Shown in pieces: positions 37,740 to 58,300 of a DNA stretch of 64,000 bases. Position numbers and translations under genes: made by a program. The DNA is taken from contig OZ022586.1 of NCBI GenBank assembly GCA_963669155.1, forward strand, positions 5,184,882 through 5,248,881. The letters run 5' to 3'. Origin of the DNA: Arbacia lixula. Its lineage: Eukaryota; Echinodermata; Echinoidea; Arbacioida; Arbaciidae. Below the pieces are notes generated by a model. The model was given only the letters and a program-made list of their open reading frames with translations. It did not search any database and was not told the DNA's origin. Numbering within the stretch: the first letter of the stretch is position 1; the number at the start of each line of letters is the position of its first letter.

Positions 37740-38450
37740 AGGCGCAAGGCGCATTTCTGAGGTGGTGGGCGAGGGAGAAGGGGGAGGGTGGCTAGTTCAT
37801 GACAGATGGGATACCCATTTTTAACAAATTTTCCCCATTGCCTCAGAATAATCTGACGACTTTTGATGAATCTAATTACATTTATCTTTAGGTATGTATT
37901 CCATTTTTACAACCTGTTTAGGTCCTCTTTTCCGAGGTGACTTCTTTCAACTTGGTTAAAAGACAGTCATTTACCTTTGAGAAAAAGTAACAAAATAAGT
38001 GGAATTTTCCCCATGGGGCATTTGCCCCCCCCCCCCCCCCCCCTTACCACTTGCGTACCATCATTTTAACAACTTAGGTACCTATTATTATTTATTTATT
38101 ATGTATTCTTCTGAAATAGTCAAAAATAAGAGGAACTGAGGGCATTTCTATTTTTTTTTTTTTTTTTGGGGGGGGGGGGGGTACCCCCTGGCTCCATGCC
38201 GCCTGTGTTTTCCCCATTCTAGCAGATTAAGGTCCCTAATACCTGTTTCCAGTTATTTATTCTGGAGGAAAAAAGGAACTAAAAAAAATTAAAGAAAGTT
38301 TCCTCCTGGGGCGTTTGCGGGCTACCCCATTGCTCCTTGCCACTTGTACCCCAAGTTTAACAAATAATGGTCCCTATTACCTAAGAATGATCAAGTTTGG
38401 TTAAAATCCAGTTATTTATTATTCTGAAAAAAATAAAAAAATAATATTGT
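37740..38450. repeat. Decayed ~150-200 bp tandem repeat with C/G runs
   Basis: Three or four diverged units share TTTCCCC-TGGGGCATTTGCC, CCACTTG-TACC, AACAAA-GGTCCCTATTACCT and AGTTATTTATTATTCTGAAA motifs. Homopolymer C (38023-38043) and T-then-G (38151-38181) runs sit at equivalent places in the units. Confidence 0.65.
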
Positions 38451-39312
38451 TCCAAATAAGATTTTGCACATGTGTGCCAAATTTGGTGCTTGTAGACACA
38501 ATTCACAATTCACCTTATCCACCCCACTACATGGACTTCGGTTGGATACCCCGGTTGCGACGCACCCCGGTTCATGTTTTAAATGTTGTATCACGCACCA
38601 GGGAAGTCCAAGGGGCGTTTCATGAACATTTCCCGTCTGACATCTTGTCCTTCAGTACCGTGCACACTTGCTGTGAGCCAGCTAGATGTGCGGGTGTGAC
38701 GAAAGATGTTGTTGACATTGGTTGAATGCAAATCATTAACTGATAAAGCAGCTTTTCTTTAAAACATTTAGAGGCGTCGCACTACATATCTGACGTCAGG
38801 TAAGGAATTATAAAGGCTTCAATTCAATGACACTAATTATTTGATTCATAAAAGGTTCACAATCTAATAAGTACGACCGCCCCACGGCCACCACCCACCT
38901 GTTATGAAGTTTGTCACTGTGTTCGTGTATCGTTGCCGTCGGTTCATGATGTTTGTACCGCACAGTCGATCGAGGCCTGCATCGCATTGATATGCCTGAT
39001 GGTCATATACTGTGTAAGACAGGTTCGATACGTGTCACATCATGTTTAGCAATAAACTTCTTTGTGTATTTGTGAATAGATTCCTTGCAGTTGCATTTTT
39101 TCAATGCAACTAATTTTTTGCTCTCTAGGTCTACAACATTGTATCAGTTATTGGCAATTGCTGGCCATTGCATCTTACATTTAATATATATTTTTTTTAA
39201 ACGGTAACAACATATTTATGCCTGTGTATCAATCTAAAATTTAAAACATTGGGAAAACAGAGTAGGACACCTTTTAACAGTAATTATGCATACGCATGAA
39301 GGATGGTAGCTC
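38451..39312. other. Upstream region of the phytochelatin synthase-like gene
   Basis: A GC-richer island (38510-38730) followed by AT-rich DNA. No exon was recognised. An untranslated first exon of the downstream gene could lie here but nothing shows it. Confidence 0.35.
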
Positions 39313-39487
39313 CGGGACTGCTCCCGCCCGCTCACTGCGTGAGCGGGCTGGTCGCTGTAAGAAGGATGGCAAAATAATGCAACACCATGGTGTTGCATTA
39401 TTTTGCCATCCTTCTTACAGCGAAGGCCAAGGGTGCACCATACTTTTGCAAAAGTATGGTGCACCCTTGGCCTATAAAAATTTTTAT
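39313..39487. repeat. Array of abutting palindromes
   Basis: Consecutive blocks: 39313-39326 (5 bp arms), 39326-39348 (10 bp arms, loop TGC), 39352-39423 (36 bp perfect arms, no loop, centre CCATGG), 39424-39473 (25 bp perfect arms, no loop, centre TTTTGCAAAA), 39474-39487 (7 bp perfect arms). The last three blocks touch without a spare base. No target duplication or related copy was seen in the window. Confidence 0.9.
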
Positions 39488-39983
39488 TCAATGAATCTGG
39501 CTAGCACACACATATGGTGCTCGCACATGCACACACAGTGCACAATCTTCAGGAATGAAGCAGCACTTTACTGGAAGAAGAAGAAGAAAAAAACTAGTTG
39601 CAGGCTTAGACGAACTTCGATAGAGGACAATTAACATAAGTCTTTCCGTACCTGCCGGATCTCCCTATTACAACTCCCTTGTCTACTTTACTTAAAAAGC
39701 CAACAAATTTTCCATATACATGTATAGGTCTGCGATTTGTATTTTGATTTGAACCAAGAAGGCAGTAGATCGTTTTTGTTGTGTAACACAAGTTTAATCA
39801 TGTCTTTCAAACGATACATCTTTTATAATGGTTATATGTCTGAGGTTTGTCTGACAGTCCGACTAATGAGAGCTAATGGCTTCAAATTGAATTCCAGTCC
39901 ACTCATTAGGAACATTATAGAACAAAATGGATTACTATCAAACGTTTCAACTCTGATTTGTCCCTTTCCCGCCCCATAGAACC
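39488..39983 (+). other. 5' flank of the phytochelatin synthase-like gene
   Basis: AT-rich. It ends in a pyrimidine tract CCCTTTCCCGCCCCATAG just 4 bases before the ATG at 39984, which would make a good splice acceptor if an untranslated exon exists upstream. Confidence 0.4.
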
Positions 39984-40670
39984 ATGGGGGACCTTGCCGG
40001 AGCTGATGGTGTCTTTATCGTCCGGGATAAGGTACCTCTTGAGTCTCCAGAGGGGCAGAAACTGCTCCAAGAGACCAACACCAAGCAGACTCTGCTCATC
40101 CGCCTCTTCTGCAAACAGCAGAACAACACTTTCTGCGGCATCCAGTCTTCTGCTCTCGTCATGAGTGCCCGTCACCTCGGCAACAGCTTCCCTGAACCCT
40201 CCTCCCATTCCACCTGTAGCCTCGACGACATTCCCTACACAGAAGCCAACATGTTCTCCTTCGAGGAGACCAAATCAACGTTGGAATACGCCGAGATCGA
40301 TTCGGCAGGAGCAACCATGCAGCAGATTTACGACCTCCTTTGCGCGCACAAATTACCCGTGCGCAAAATCCACGCCAACGAGAGCACAGTAGAAGAGTTC
40401 CGCACCCTAACTGCGGAGGCGCTCTCCATGACGCACTCGCAGAAAGGCGTCATTCTGAATTACGACGAGCTCAAATTGGGTCAAGATGATATCGTGTGCG
40501 GGCATTTTAGCGTCCTGGCAGGTTACCATGCAGGGACGGACAGATTCCTTCTGCTTGATACGTGGTTCAACACCGTCAATTGCTGGGTCAAAACAAGAGA
40601 TCTGTTCATGTGTATGAATACTTTTGATGAGGATGCTGGTAAGTACAGAGGGTTTATGATCGTAGGATAA
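39984..40670 (+). CDS. Phytochelatin synthase-like enzyme (peptidase family C83), single exon, 228 aa
   Basis: Phytochelatin synthases are papain-fold transpeptidases that join gamma-glutamylcysteine units of glutathione into metal-binding phytochelatins. Family landmarks: PLESPEGQKLL (residues 18-28), NTFCGIQSSALVMSA with catalytic Cys51, HANESTVEEFR (130-140), DIVCGHFSVLAGYHAGTDRFL with His174, LLLDTWF with Asp192, and MNTFDEDAGKYRGFMIVG at the end. The Cys-His-Asp triad is complete. The protein consists of the catalytic domain only. It lacks the Cys-rich C-terminal extension of plant enzymes and is close in size to bacterial members. The start is the first ATG, 10 residues before FIVRDKVPLESPEG, and fits the family's short N-terminus. 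It is intronless and lies between intron-rich genes and amid repeats. It could be a retrocopy, a transferred gene or simply a compact gene. Whether it makes phytochelatin or only trims glutathione cannot be read from sequence. Confidence 0.9.
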   Translation: MGDLAGADGVFIVRDKVPLESPEGQKLLQETNTKQTLLIRLFCKQQNNTFCGIQSSALVMSARHLGNSFPEPSSHSTCSLDDIPYTEANMFSFEETKSTLEYAEIDSAGATMQQIYDLLCAHKLPVRKIHANESTVEEFRTLTAEALSMTHSQKGVILNYDELKLGQDDIVCGHFSVLAGYHAGTDRFLLLDTWFNTVNCWVKTRDLFMCMNTFDEDAGKYRGFMIVG

Positions 40671-41224
40671 AGTCATTAGGGTACGTTAAAACTTTGCAAG
40701 CAAGCGGTTTGTAGTTATCGCTGTCCATAATGGCCCTCTAAAAGGCCATCGCAGACCACACAATTTTTCCACGCTTCTGCAGTCAGGGCCTACGACTGGA
40801 AAATTAATGTTACAATGGGGTGCTTTTGTAAAAAAGGAACTTGAATTGCAAAAGTAGGGGTATTCTAGGGGCAGCTTTGTACTAATTTTTGTGTGAAGTA
40901 TAGGTGAATATTGCGGGAAAATGTTCTTGATGTTCTTGTATCTTAAAAGATGGACATCATTTGACTCTATGATGTGTACATTTTAGCTCGATTTGAGGTT
41001 GTGACATTTAAATTATTTTTAAAAAGTCTAAGTTTTGTCAATATCTATAGTTTGTTAATCATTTTTCTGGTAACAACTTACCAGTTACACTCAGAGCATA
41101 ATACTATGAATTGTTCTGATGTATTGTTTTATCTTTGAATTACAGTGCAAGAATGTTTACAAGGAGAGTAATTATTATTCTTACAATATTATGATATATA
41201 GAGTTTTATGAACCAGTGCTAGTA
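40671..41224 (+). other. 3' flank of the phytochelatin synthase-like gene
   Basis: AT-rich with no repeat recognised. The transcript end is not clear: no AATAAA was noticed near the stop, and one at 43286-43291 is distant. Confidence 0.4.
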
Positions 41225-41419
41225 CACTACAGCTCAAAGGAATTGGCACAGGTAAAGGGAAAGGGAAGGAGCCACAGTTTTGAATCGCAGTATATTTTCT
41301 CCAGCTCAGCATGAAACATGATGCTATAGCCTCATACATGTACACCGCAGTTTAAAACTGCTGCTCCTTCCCTTTCTTCCCTTTCCCTTTCCCTATGCCA
41401 ATTCTTTTGAGCTGGAGTG
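41225..41419. mobile_element. Near-perfect hairpin MITE, copy 5
   Basis: Flanked by TA on both sides. Shorter than the others because part of the central arms is deleted (195 bp). Confidence 0.85.
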
Positions 41420-41439
41420 TACATTGCAACATGCTCTAC

Positions 41440-41585
41440 ATGTAGAGACCACTTACATAGAAAGACCACCTGTCTGTAAAGGCTGTATTTGTTGTTTCCC
41501 TTTAATAATGTTTCTCAATTGGTGCCTGTATTAAAGACCACATGTTTCATCTCCTTTAACTGGCCTTTATAGGTTTGACTGGAGT
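41440..41585. mobile_element. Degraded relative of the 54718-54895 MITE
   Basis: Shares AAGACCACCTGTCTGTAAAG, TTGTTTCCCTT and the terminal GGCCTTTATAGGTTTGACTG with the intact copy, but the left end is eroded. Confidence 0.6.
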
Positions 41586-42887
41586 AACATGTGGGGGGAA
41601 ATAATGCACTGGAACTGACTGTGATTTAGCCTCTGATATTAAAAAAAGCCCCAGAGAAAACTTGCCTATTCTTGCGAAATGTCGCTGTTTATGGGGCAAA
41701 TTGTGAAATATTTTAGCAAATATCACCAAATGTGGCAGAATAATTGTATATTACAGGTTTCTCTCACTTATGTTATATGTTATCGCAAGTTTACCAGACA
41801 CTAGACAATTAAATTTTACTAAATATTAGGAAGTAAAGAGATTTGAGCCATATTTCAGTGTCCTGCAGGAGGGTAAAGGCATACCAGTTGACTGCGCACA
41901 GTTGAATTTCTCTAGTTCCTATATATTTTCAATTTAAATCATTCTGTACCTTTGTATTTCAAAAATTATCATTGTGAAATTGTATTGAAGTATATGTTTA
42001 TACGTTTATTTCATTTTTATGTAAAACATGATTGTGAACAAAATCAATATGTCAAATTTCATTGTGTAGCATGACAAATACTACTTTCAGATTAATAACA
42101 TTCCCAGAATATGGTAAAGAGTATTTTCAAAATACATTGTATGTGTCTTTCAACTTAGCTTTGCAATTAGAATGTAAAATGATATATTCATGGGTTTTAT
42201 TTCAAGTGTTTACCGGTATTGATGAAGTTGCATATATTGACCAAGATGACATCACACCATTCCACAATGATAAAGAGTATGTTCAATTAGATATCACGAA
42301 TTGTACTTGTACCAGGACATGACATACGTTTCCAGTTGATTTGTTGTGATTGATAATGCTAGTAATTGTTGCTATTGCTGCTGCTAGCATTGTAGCATTG
42401 TATTGCTTAAAATGAGAGTACAAGTGCGCACAACTCAACATTTCCAGTCATTATGACATTACCTTATTTACTACAACTTCTTTCACATATATTGAATACA
42501 AAGATGTACAGATTGAGACATAAAAAGATACATATTTGATTTATGTTATATTTTTGTGCAATTAACTGATTTTTCTGAAATGATCGTTTACAACATGGTA
42601 TGGGAGAGATTTATATATTTCAGGCATGTGTGTTAAACTGTCTTTGAGTATGGGCTGCAAAAAAGACACTTTTCCCCTAGTGTTCTTTCTTTTCATGAAT
42701 GTTGTAATGTTTTACTTTGTTTCTAATTTCTATACTTTGAAACTTATAACACATTGGGAGGTATTTTTTTCATTCTATGAATGCTTTGAATTCCATTTGG
42801 TTTGAATATAAACCATAATAATGTGCCAAATATTGGGATCACATGGTCTCACAAACGTGATGTAGCATTGCGATCCAATCATTCAAT
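41586..42887. other. AT-rich DNA with no feature seen
   Basis: No gene, RNA gene or repeat family recognised. One 86-codon open frame (42062-42322) has no family resemblance. Confidence 0.5.
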
Positions 42888-42914
42888 CTACATTATGTTA
42901 ATGTACAATAGAGT

Positions 42915-43120
42915 ACTGAAGTGTGATGTCATATGAGCACGTTGTCAAGACAACTGGACCTAAACTAAGTGGGTAGCAGGAACTCTAAAGGAGAACCGTC
43001 ACTATACCCGCTAAACAATGTTGGACCAGTGAAACTCTCACATAGATGATGTTGTTAAGAACCAGAAACCTGCATAGCAATGAATATGACAAAACCACTT
43101 CGGTTCTCTATATAATACAT
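42915..43120 (+). repeat. Dispersed repeat, copy 1
   Basis: About 200 bp matching, in opposite orientation, 57900-58115. Shared words include GTCATATGAGCACGTTGTCAAG, CTAAACTAAGTGGGTAG, GACCAGTGAAACTCTCAC and GTTGTTAAGAACCA. The ends are not sharp; it may be a SINE or MITE. Confidence 0.7.
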
Positions 43121-43410
43121 CAATGAGCATGAAGCACTAAATGTTATTGGACCTTATATCATTGCCAACATTTTCAATTATCCTGGAAACTGGACCATGC
43201 TGCCTTTCATGTTGCTTTATTGAGAACTGCTTCTATATGTTCACAAATAGAAATATTTATCGTCTTGACATAGTAAATGTATATGAATAAACTTCCACTT
43301 AGTGGTAATCTTACACTGTCTCTAGTGGATACTTGGTTGTTTTGTTGTGGCAGTTTAGACAATTAGAGACTGAGGCATTTTCATCAGCTGTTCTGTATAA
43401 TTATAGCCCA

Positions 43411-43580
<170 letters not shown>

Positions 43581-44371
43581 TATTTTTCGGAAGAAAATAT
43601 CAGCATGCATACTTGACTTTTTGCTATGGTTCATGTATATTTCTGTTAGTATCATGAACAAGAATATTTGTAAGTTACAAGGTTGTTCCAATCTACCAGA
43701 CTAATTTTTTTCTGTTTGACATGTTTTTTACAATGTTTATCAATCAAAGTGTTTTGGTCAAAATAAGAATTGCTGGTTGCAACAGGTTTGTTTTATGTGA
43801 GTGAGCAGGAGGGATCTTTGGCAGGGAGGGAAAGGGTGGGTGAGAATTAAGAGAAACAGAGAGAGATGGATGAATACAGAATGGGAATGAGAGGAAGGGA
43901 GAGGATAATCAACTCACTCAAATCTGGGTGATTGATACTCCTAGATTGTACCCAGCATTCCCAACGTACAGGCAAAGTCTGGACAAGAACTGTTCATCTT
44001 GCTTCGAGATATTCTAACATGATGTGGTATGGCACTGATGCCAATGCAAGTGACGGACACATTTTGCTCATTTACAAGAAAAGTCTCCTTTATTAGTTGT
44101 TCTTTTTGTCAGATTAGAGCAGAATAGAGAATAGAAGGAAAGGAGAGGAGAGTGGGTGGTGGCCGGGGTGAATATGTGAAGTGGGAGGGAGAGGGTTGAT
44201 GAAAATAAAGGAAGCGGAAGGAGCTAGGACCACGAAGGGTGAATGTGTGTAGTTAGAGGGGGGAGAGAAAATAGAGGGGGGGGGGGGGCGGGAATGGTGG
44301 ATACATGCATGTAGTTTTTTTTGGAGCGGTGGGTGTGTCCACTAAAAAAAAGACAAAATATAATTTCATTT
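43581..44371. other. Purine-rich DNA with no gene seen
   Basis: Two GA/GGGA-rich stretches (43800-43900, 44110-44290) with a G-run at 44275-44288. No other feature. Confidence 0.6.
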
Positions 44372-46296
44372 CTACCCAGGTCGAAATTCCCATAGAAACC
44401 AGTAGAAACCAGTAGAGACTGTCTACTGGTTTCTACTGGTCCAGTAGAGTCTACTGGTCTGAAGAGGAACTACGAAATCAAACCAGTAGAAACCAGTAGA
44501 AACCAGTAGAGTCTGATGTGTTGAAGACCAGTAGAAACCAATAGAAACCAGTGAGATCTAATGGTTTAAGAAGGAGTGTGAAAAAAACAAAGTCAAACCA
44601 GTAGAAACCATTAGAGACCAGTGGATTCTAATGGTACTGAAGACCAGTAGAAACCATTAGAATCCACTGGTCTCTAATGGTTTCTACTGGTTTGATTTTG
44701 TTTTTTTTTCACACTCCTTCTCAAACCACTAGATCTCACTGGTTTCTATTGGTTTCTACTGGTCTTCAATACCATTAGAATCCACTGGTCTCTAATGGTT
44801 TCTACTGGTTTGACTTTGTTTTTTTTTCACACTCCTTCTCAAACCACTAGATCTCACTGGTTTCTATTGGTTTCTACTGGTCTTCAATACCATTAGAATC
44901 AACTGGTCTCTAATGGTTTCTACTGGTTTGACTTTGTTTTTTTTAACACTAATAGAAACTAGTGAGATATAATGTTTGGAAAATGAGTATGAAAAATACA
45001 AAGTCAAACCAGTATAAACCAATAGAAACCAGTGAGATCTAATGGTTTGAAAAGGAGTGTGAAAAATACTAAGTCAAACCAGTAGAAACCATTAGAGACC
45101 AGTGAATTCTACTGGTAATGGAGACCAGTAGAAACCAATAGAAACCAATAGAAATAGAGATGCTCATGAATATTCATGCATGTATTTACGTGTCCTAATT
45201 TTGTACGTTTAAATAGATAACCTCCACCTAACCAGATAAAAGGAATTTTACCAAGTAATGATTTCAAGTTTAAACATAAAATAGTGAATGTCACCTACTT
45301 AAGTGAAGACAATAATGATAACAACAACAAAAATGATCTTCTTAAATGTAAGTTAGAGTAACCAATATCTTATGAACCTTATAACCGTACTGCTATATAT
45401 ATGAAAGTCTGTGAGGTAAAGAGTAGGAATTAGGATAGGTATAGGGTAGAATAGCAATATATGTAGGATAGGATAGGATTAGGTTCAAACGATTAGGAAA
45501 TATGCCAAAATTCGGTTTATCATATACTAAAATTAAATCGATATTTCATCAATATTTTTAATTTTGATTCCTATTGGTTTCCTGATGGCTCCAGTAGGTA
45601 TTCTACTAGTTTCTACTGGTATTCTGATGGATCCAGGAGAAATTGCTACTGGTTTCTACTGGCACTCTACTGGTATTTTTCTAATGGTTTCTTCTGGAAA
45701 TCATTTCACTTTTCATATTCAAACCAGCAGAAAAATTCCAGTAGAAACCAGTAGGAAGCTCAATTGGATCCAGTAGATTCCTACTGGTTTCTACTGGTCT
45801 TCTACTGGTCTTCTATTGGATCCAGTAGAAATTCCTACTGGTTTCTACTGGTATTTTTCTAATGGTTTCTACTGGAAATCATTCCACTTTCCATATTCAA
45901 ACCAGTAGAAAAATTCCAGTAGTAACCAGTAGGAAGCTCTATTGGATCCAGTAGAGATTCCTACTGGTTTCTACTGGTCTTCTATTGGATCCAGTAGAGA
46001 TTCCTACTGGTTTCTACTGGTATTCTACTGGTCTTCTATTGGTCTTGTATTGGATCCAGTAGAGATTTCTACTGGTTTCTACTGGTCTTCTATTGGTCTT
46101 GTATTGGATCCAGTAGAGATTTCTACTGGTTTCTACTGGTATTCTACTGGCATTTTTCTAATGGTTTCTACTGGAAATCATTTCACTTTCCATATTCAAA
46201 CCAGTAGAAAATTTCCAGTAGAAACCAGTAGAGATTCCGGGGGGGGGGGGGGGGGGGTTTCTCTACTGGTTTCTACTGGTTTTTCGTCCTGGGTAG
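44372..46296. mobile_element. Foldback element built of CCAGTAGAAA repeats (TU-like)
   Basis: The outer ends CTACCCAGG-CGAAA are inverted repeats. Inside, both flanks (44395-45150 and 45575-46285) are dense arrays of the ~9-10 bp word CCAGTAGAAA or its complement. These are organised into larger units of about 120-140 bp with a CACACTCCTTCTCAAACC motif. A 420 bp core (45150-45570) is non-repetitive. Long terminal arrays of short tandem repeats around a unique core are the layout of foldback elements such as Drosophila FB and sea-urchin TU. No protein frame. Target duplication not found. Confidence 0.8.
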
Positions 46297-46597
46297 ACAA
46301 TAGTCTAGTAAATGTAAGGGAACAATTCACTCTTTGTAGGCCTTGCTGAAATGATGCATGCAATTTGCGAGAATATGATTTCTCTAATCAGTAAAAGTTA
46401 ACTTGAAATAGATTTGATAAATTCAAGCCTGCAAAACTATTAGGATAACTAATAACGAGTGATGAAAAATGAATACAAATCTTCGCCCTATGGGCCCTCA
46501 ACGACGAAGGATTGCACAATATTGCAATATCCACATCGCAAAAGCCAATGAGCGAATGTTGAGAAAGTTATTCTTCGTGTAATTTCTGTTTAGCAAC
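46297..46597 (+). promoter_or_regulatory. Presumed ELP3 promoter and 5' UTR
   Basis: The 300 bases between the foldback element and the ELP3 ATG. A CCAAT box (46545-46549) lies about 50 bases before the ATG, and a CAATATTGCAATAT stretch is nearby. No TATA box is obvious. The transposon therefore borders the promoter closely. Confidence 0.45.
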
Positions 46598-56835
<10,238 letters not shown>

Positions 56836-57420
56836 CGGTGCCTTGAAGAATCTACAGCAATCTACGATGGACGACCTTAAGACGTTTGGGTCATCGTAGA
56901 TCCAGTACTGCCTCGATCTCTGTCGATCTTGCAGTGAAGATTCTACAGCAAGCTAGGAAGGATGACATCATATTATGGCCATCAGGGAGCCATCACAGGA
57001 ACTACTACTGCAAACTGGGCTACCGCTTTTATGGCCTCTACATGTCTAAGGATCTCCTGTGATCTTGCCTCAAAGAATCTACAGCAATCCCGGAAGGACA
57101 ACCTTAAAATAACATGGATCCAGTACATTCTTTGTTATCTCAAGTATACAAGAAGAACACAGAAGTTCTTTAGAGCAAACTGAGAATGACTAGATGGACA
57201 TCGTATGTCAAAGGATCTCTCGTCATCTTGCATGGAAGAGTCTTTTACAATCTTGCATGGAAAATTTTCAGTAAGTCGGGAAAGGCAACAGTAAAATATT
57301 TTGCCCTCATAGAGCCAGTATGTTCGTTGTCATCTGAGGCATAGAACAAAGAAGTCCATTGCAATCTAGTCAACAAACGAGATGGACCTTTCATATTGAA
57401 AAGCCTTGGGTGATATCTTG
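56836..57420 (+). repeat. ELP3 last-exon copies in the 3' UTR
   Basis: The end of the coding exon recurs 227 bp downstream. Bases 56997-57063 read AGG AAC TAC TAC TGC AAA CTG, then GGCTACCGC, and end in ATGTCTAAGGATCTCCTGTGA with the following UTR. Weaker third and fourth copies start near 57176 and 57365 (GAGATGGACCTTTCATATTG). Confidence 0.85.
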
Positions 57421-58300
57421 AGATAATAACATTAAAAGGTGAGCGTTTTGACCATGAGCTGGATGGAACTTACATGTCAAAATTTTGGCATGATTGCGAA
57501 GATGAGGCTCATATGAGAACATTGGATTATGTGGCAGTGCAACTCTGTATTTGAAAGCTGATGTATGAACAAAAAAATCAGGGTGATTTTCTAGGTCAGA
57601 ATGATCAGCTTGCACCTACTGCAAACTAGTTGACTAGTTCATGGGAGACTTCTTGTTTTTATTCTGTCACTCAGAAAATGTTGGGAAGAATATTAGTGGG
57701 GTAGTGTGGGAGAAGGATTTGTGGGTAGAATACCTGACGTGGACCGCGACATGTAAGCTTCTTTATACTAACTCGAGAAGAAGAAGAAAAAGAAAAATTT
57801 GGGGAATTCTGTCAGTGTGCTTTGTATAGTCCATTTGATTCATTCACAATCTATACCTCCTCTTCTGATGATCATACTGTAGATGAAGGGGAATTTAATC
57901 CATTTTGAGTACCAAAGTGGTTTCATCATATCTATTGTTACGCCCGCTTGTGGTTCTTAACAACATTACTCAAGTGAGACTTTCACTGGTCGGACATTGT
58001 GTACCAGTGTCAGCACTCACAATGAGTGTCTCCACTATGTATCAACGATGTTAGCTCTACCCACATAGTTTAGAACCAGTTGCCTTGACAACATGCACAT
58101 ATGACTTCACACTTTGGTAATCTATACCGGTAAAGAGTTGACGTACATAAAAACAGAAAAATGAGAATTGCATGCACTTGGTAACCATTCCAGAGTACCA
58201 AAGTAACCTTGTGAACACATTTCACACTGGCCTACTCAAACCCGTTTAACTTTCGTATATTGCCATTAATAAAAGCCTGTACTCGTGTAAAGGAAAGAAA
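57421..58300 (+). other. Rest of the ELP3 3' UTR with dispersed repeat copy 2
   Basis: Bases 57900-58115 are the inverted copy of the repeat at 42915-43120. An AATAAA at 58268-58273 is the likely transcript end. Confidence 0.55.

Noticed and set aside
38447-38725. 92-codon open frame in a GC-richer island
   Set aside because: No recognisable domain and no clear splice partner; kept only as a possible upstream region.
39010-39050. GGTTCGATACGTGTC resembling a tRNA T-arm
   Set aside because: No matching acceptor stem or anticodon arm could be folded around it.
39296-39634. 112-codon open frame over the palindrome array
   Set aside because: Follows from palindromic sequence being open on both strands; no conserved motif.
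45942-46349. Open frame with STGFYW repeats
   Set aside because: CCAGTAGAAA foldback repeats read in frame; no protein family resemblance.
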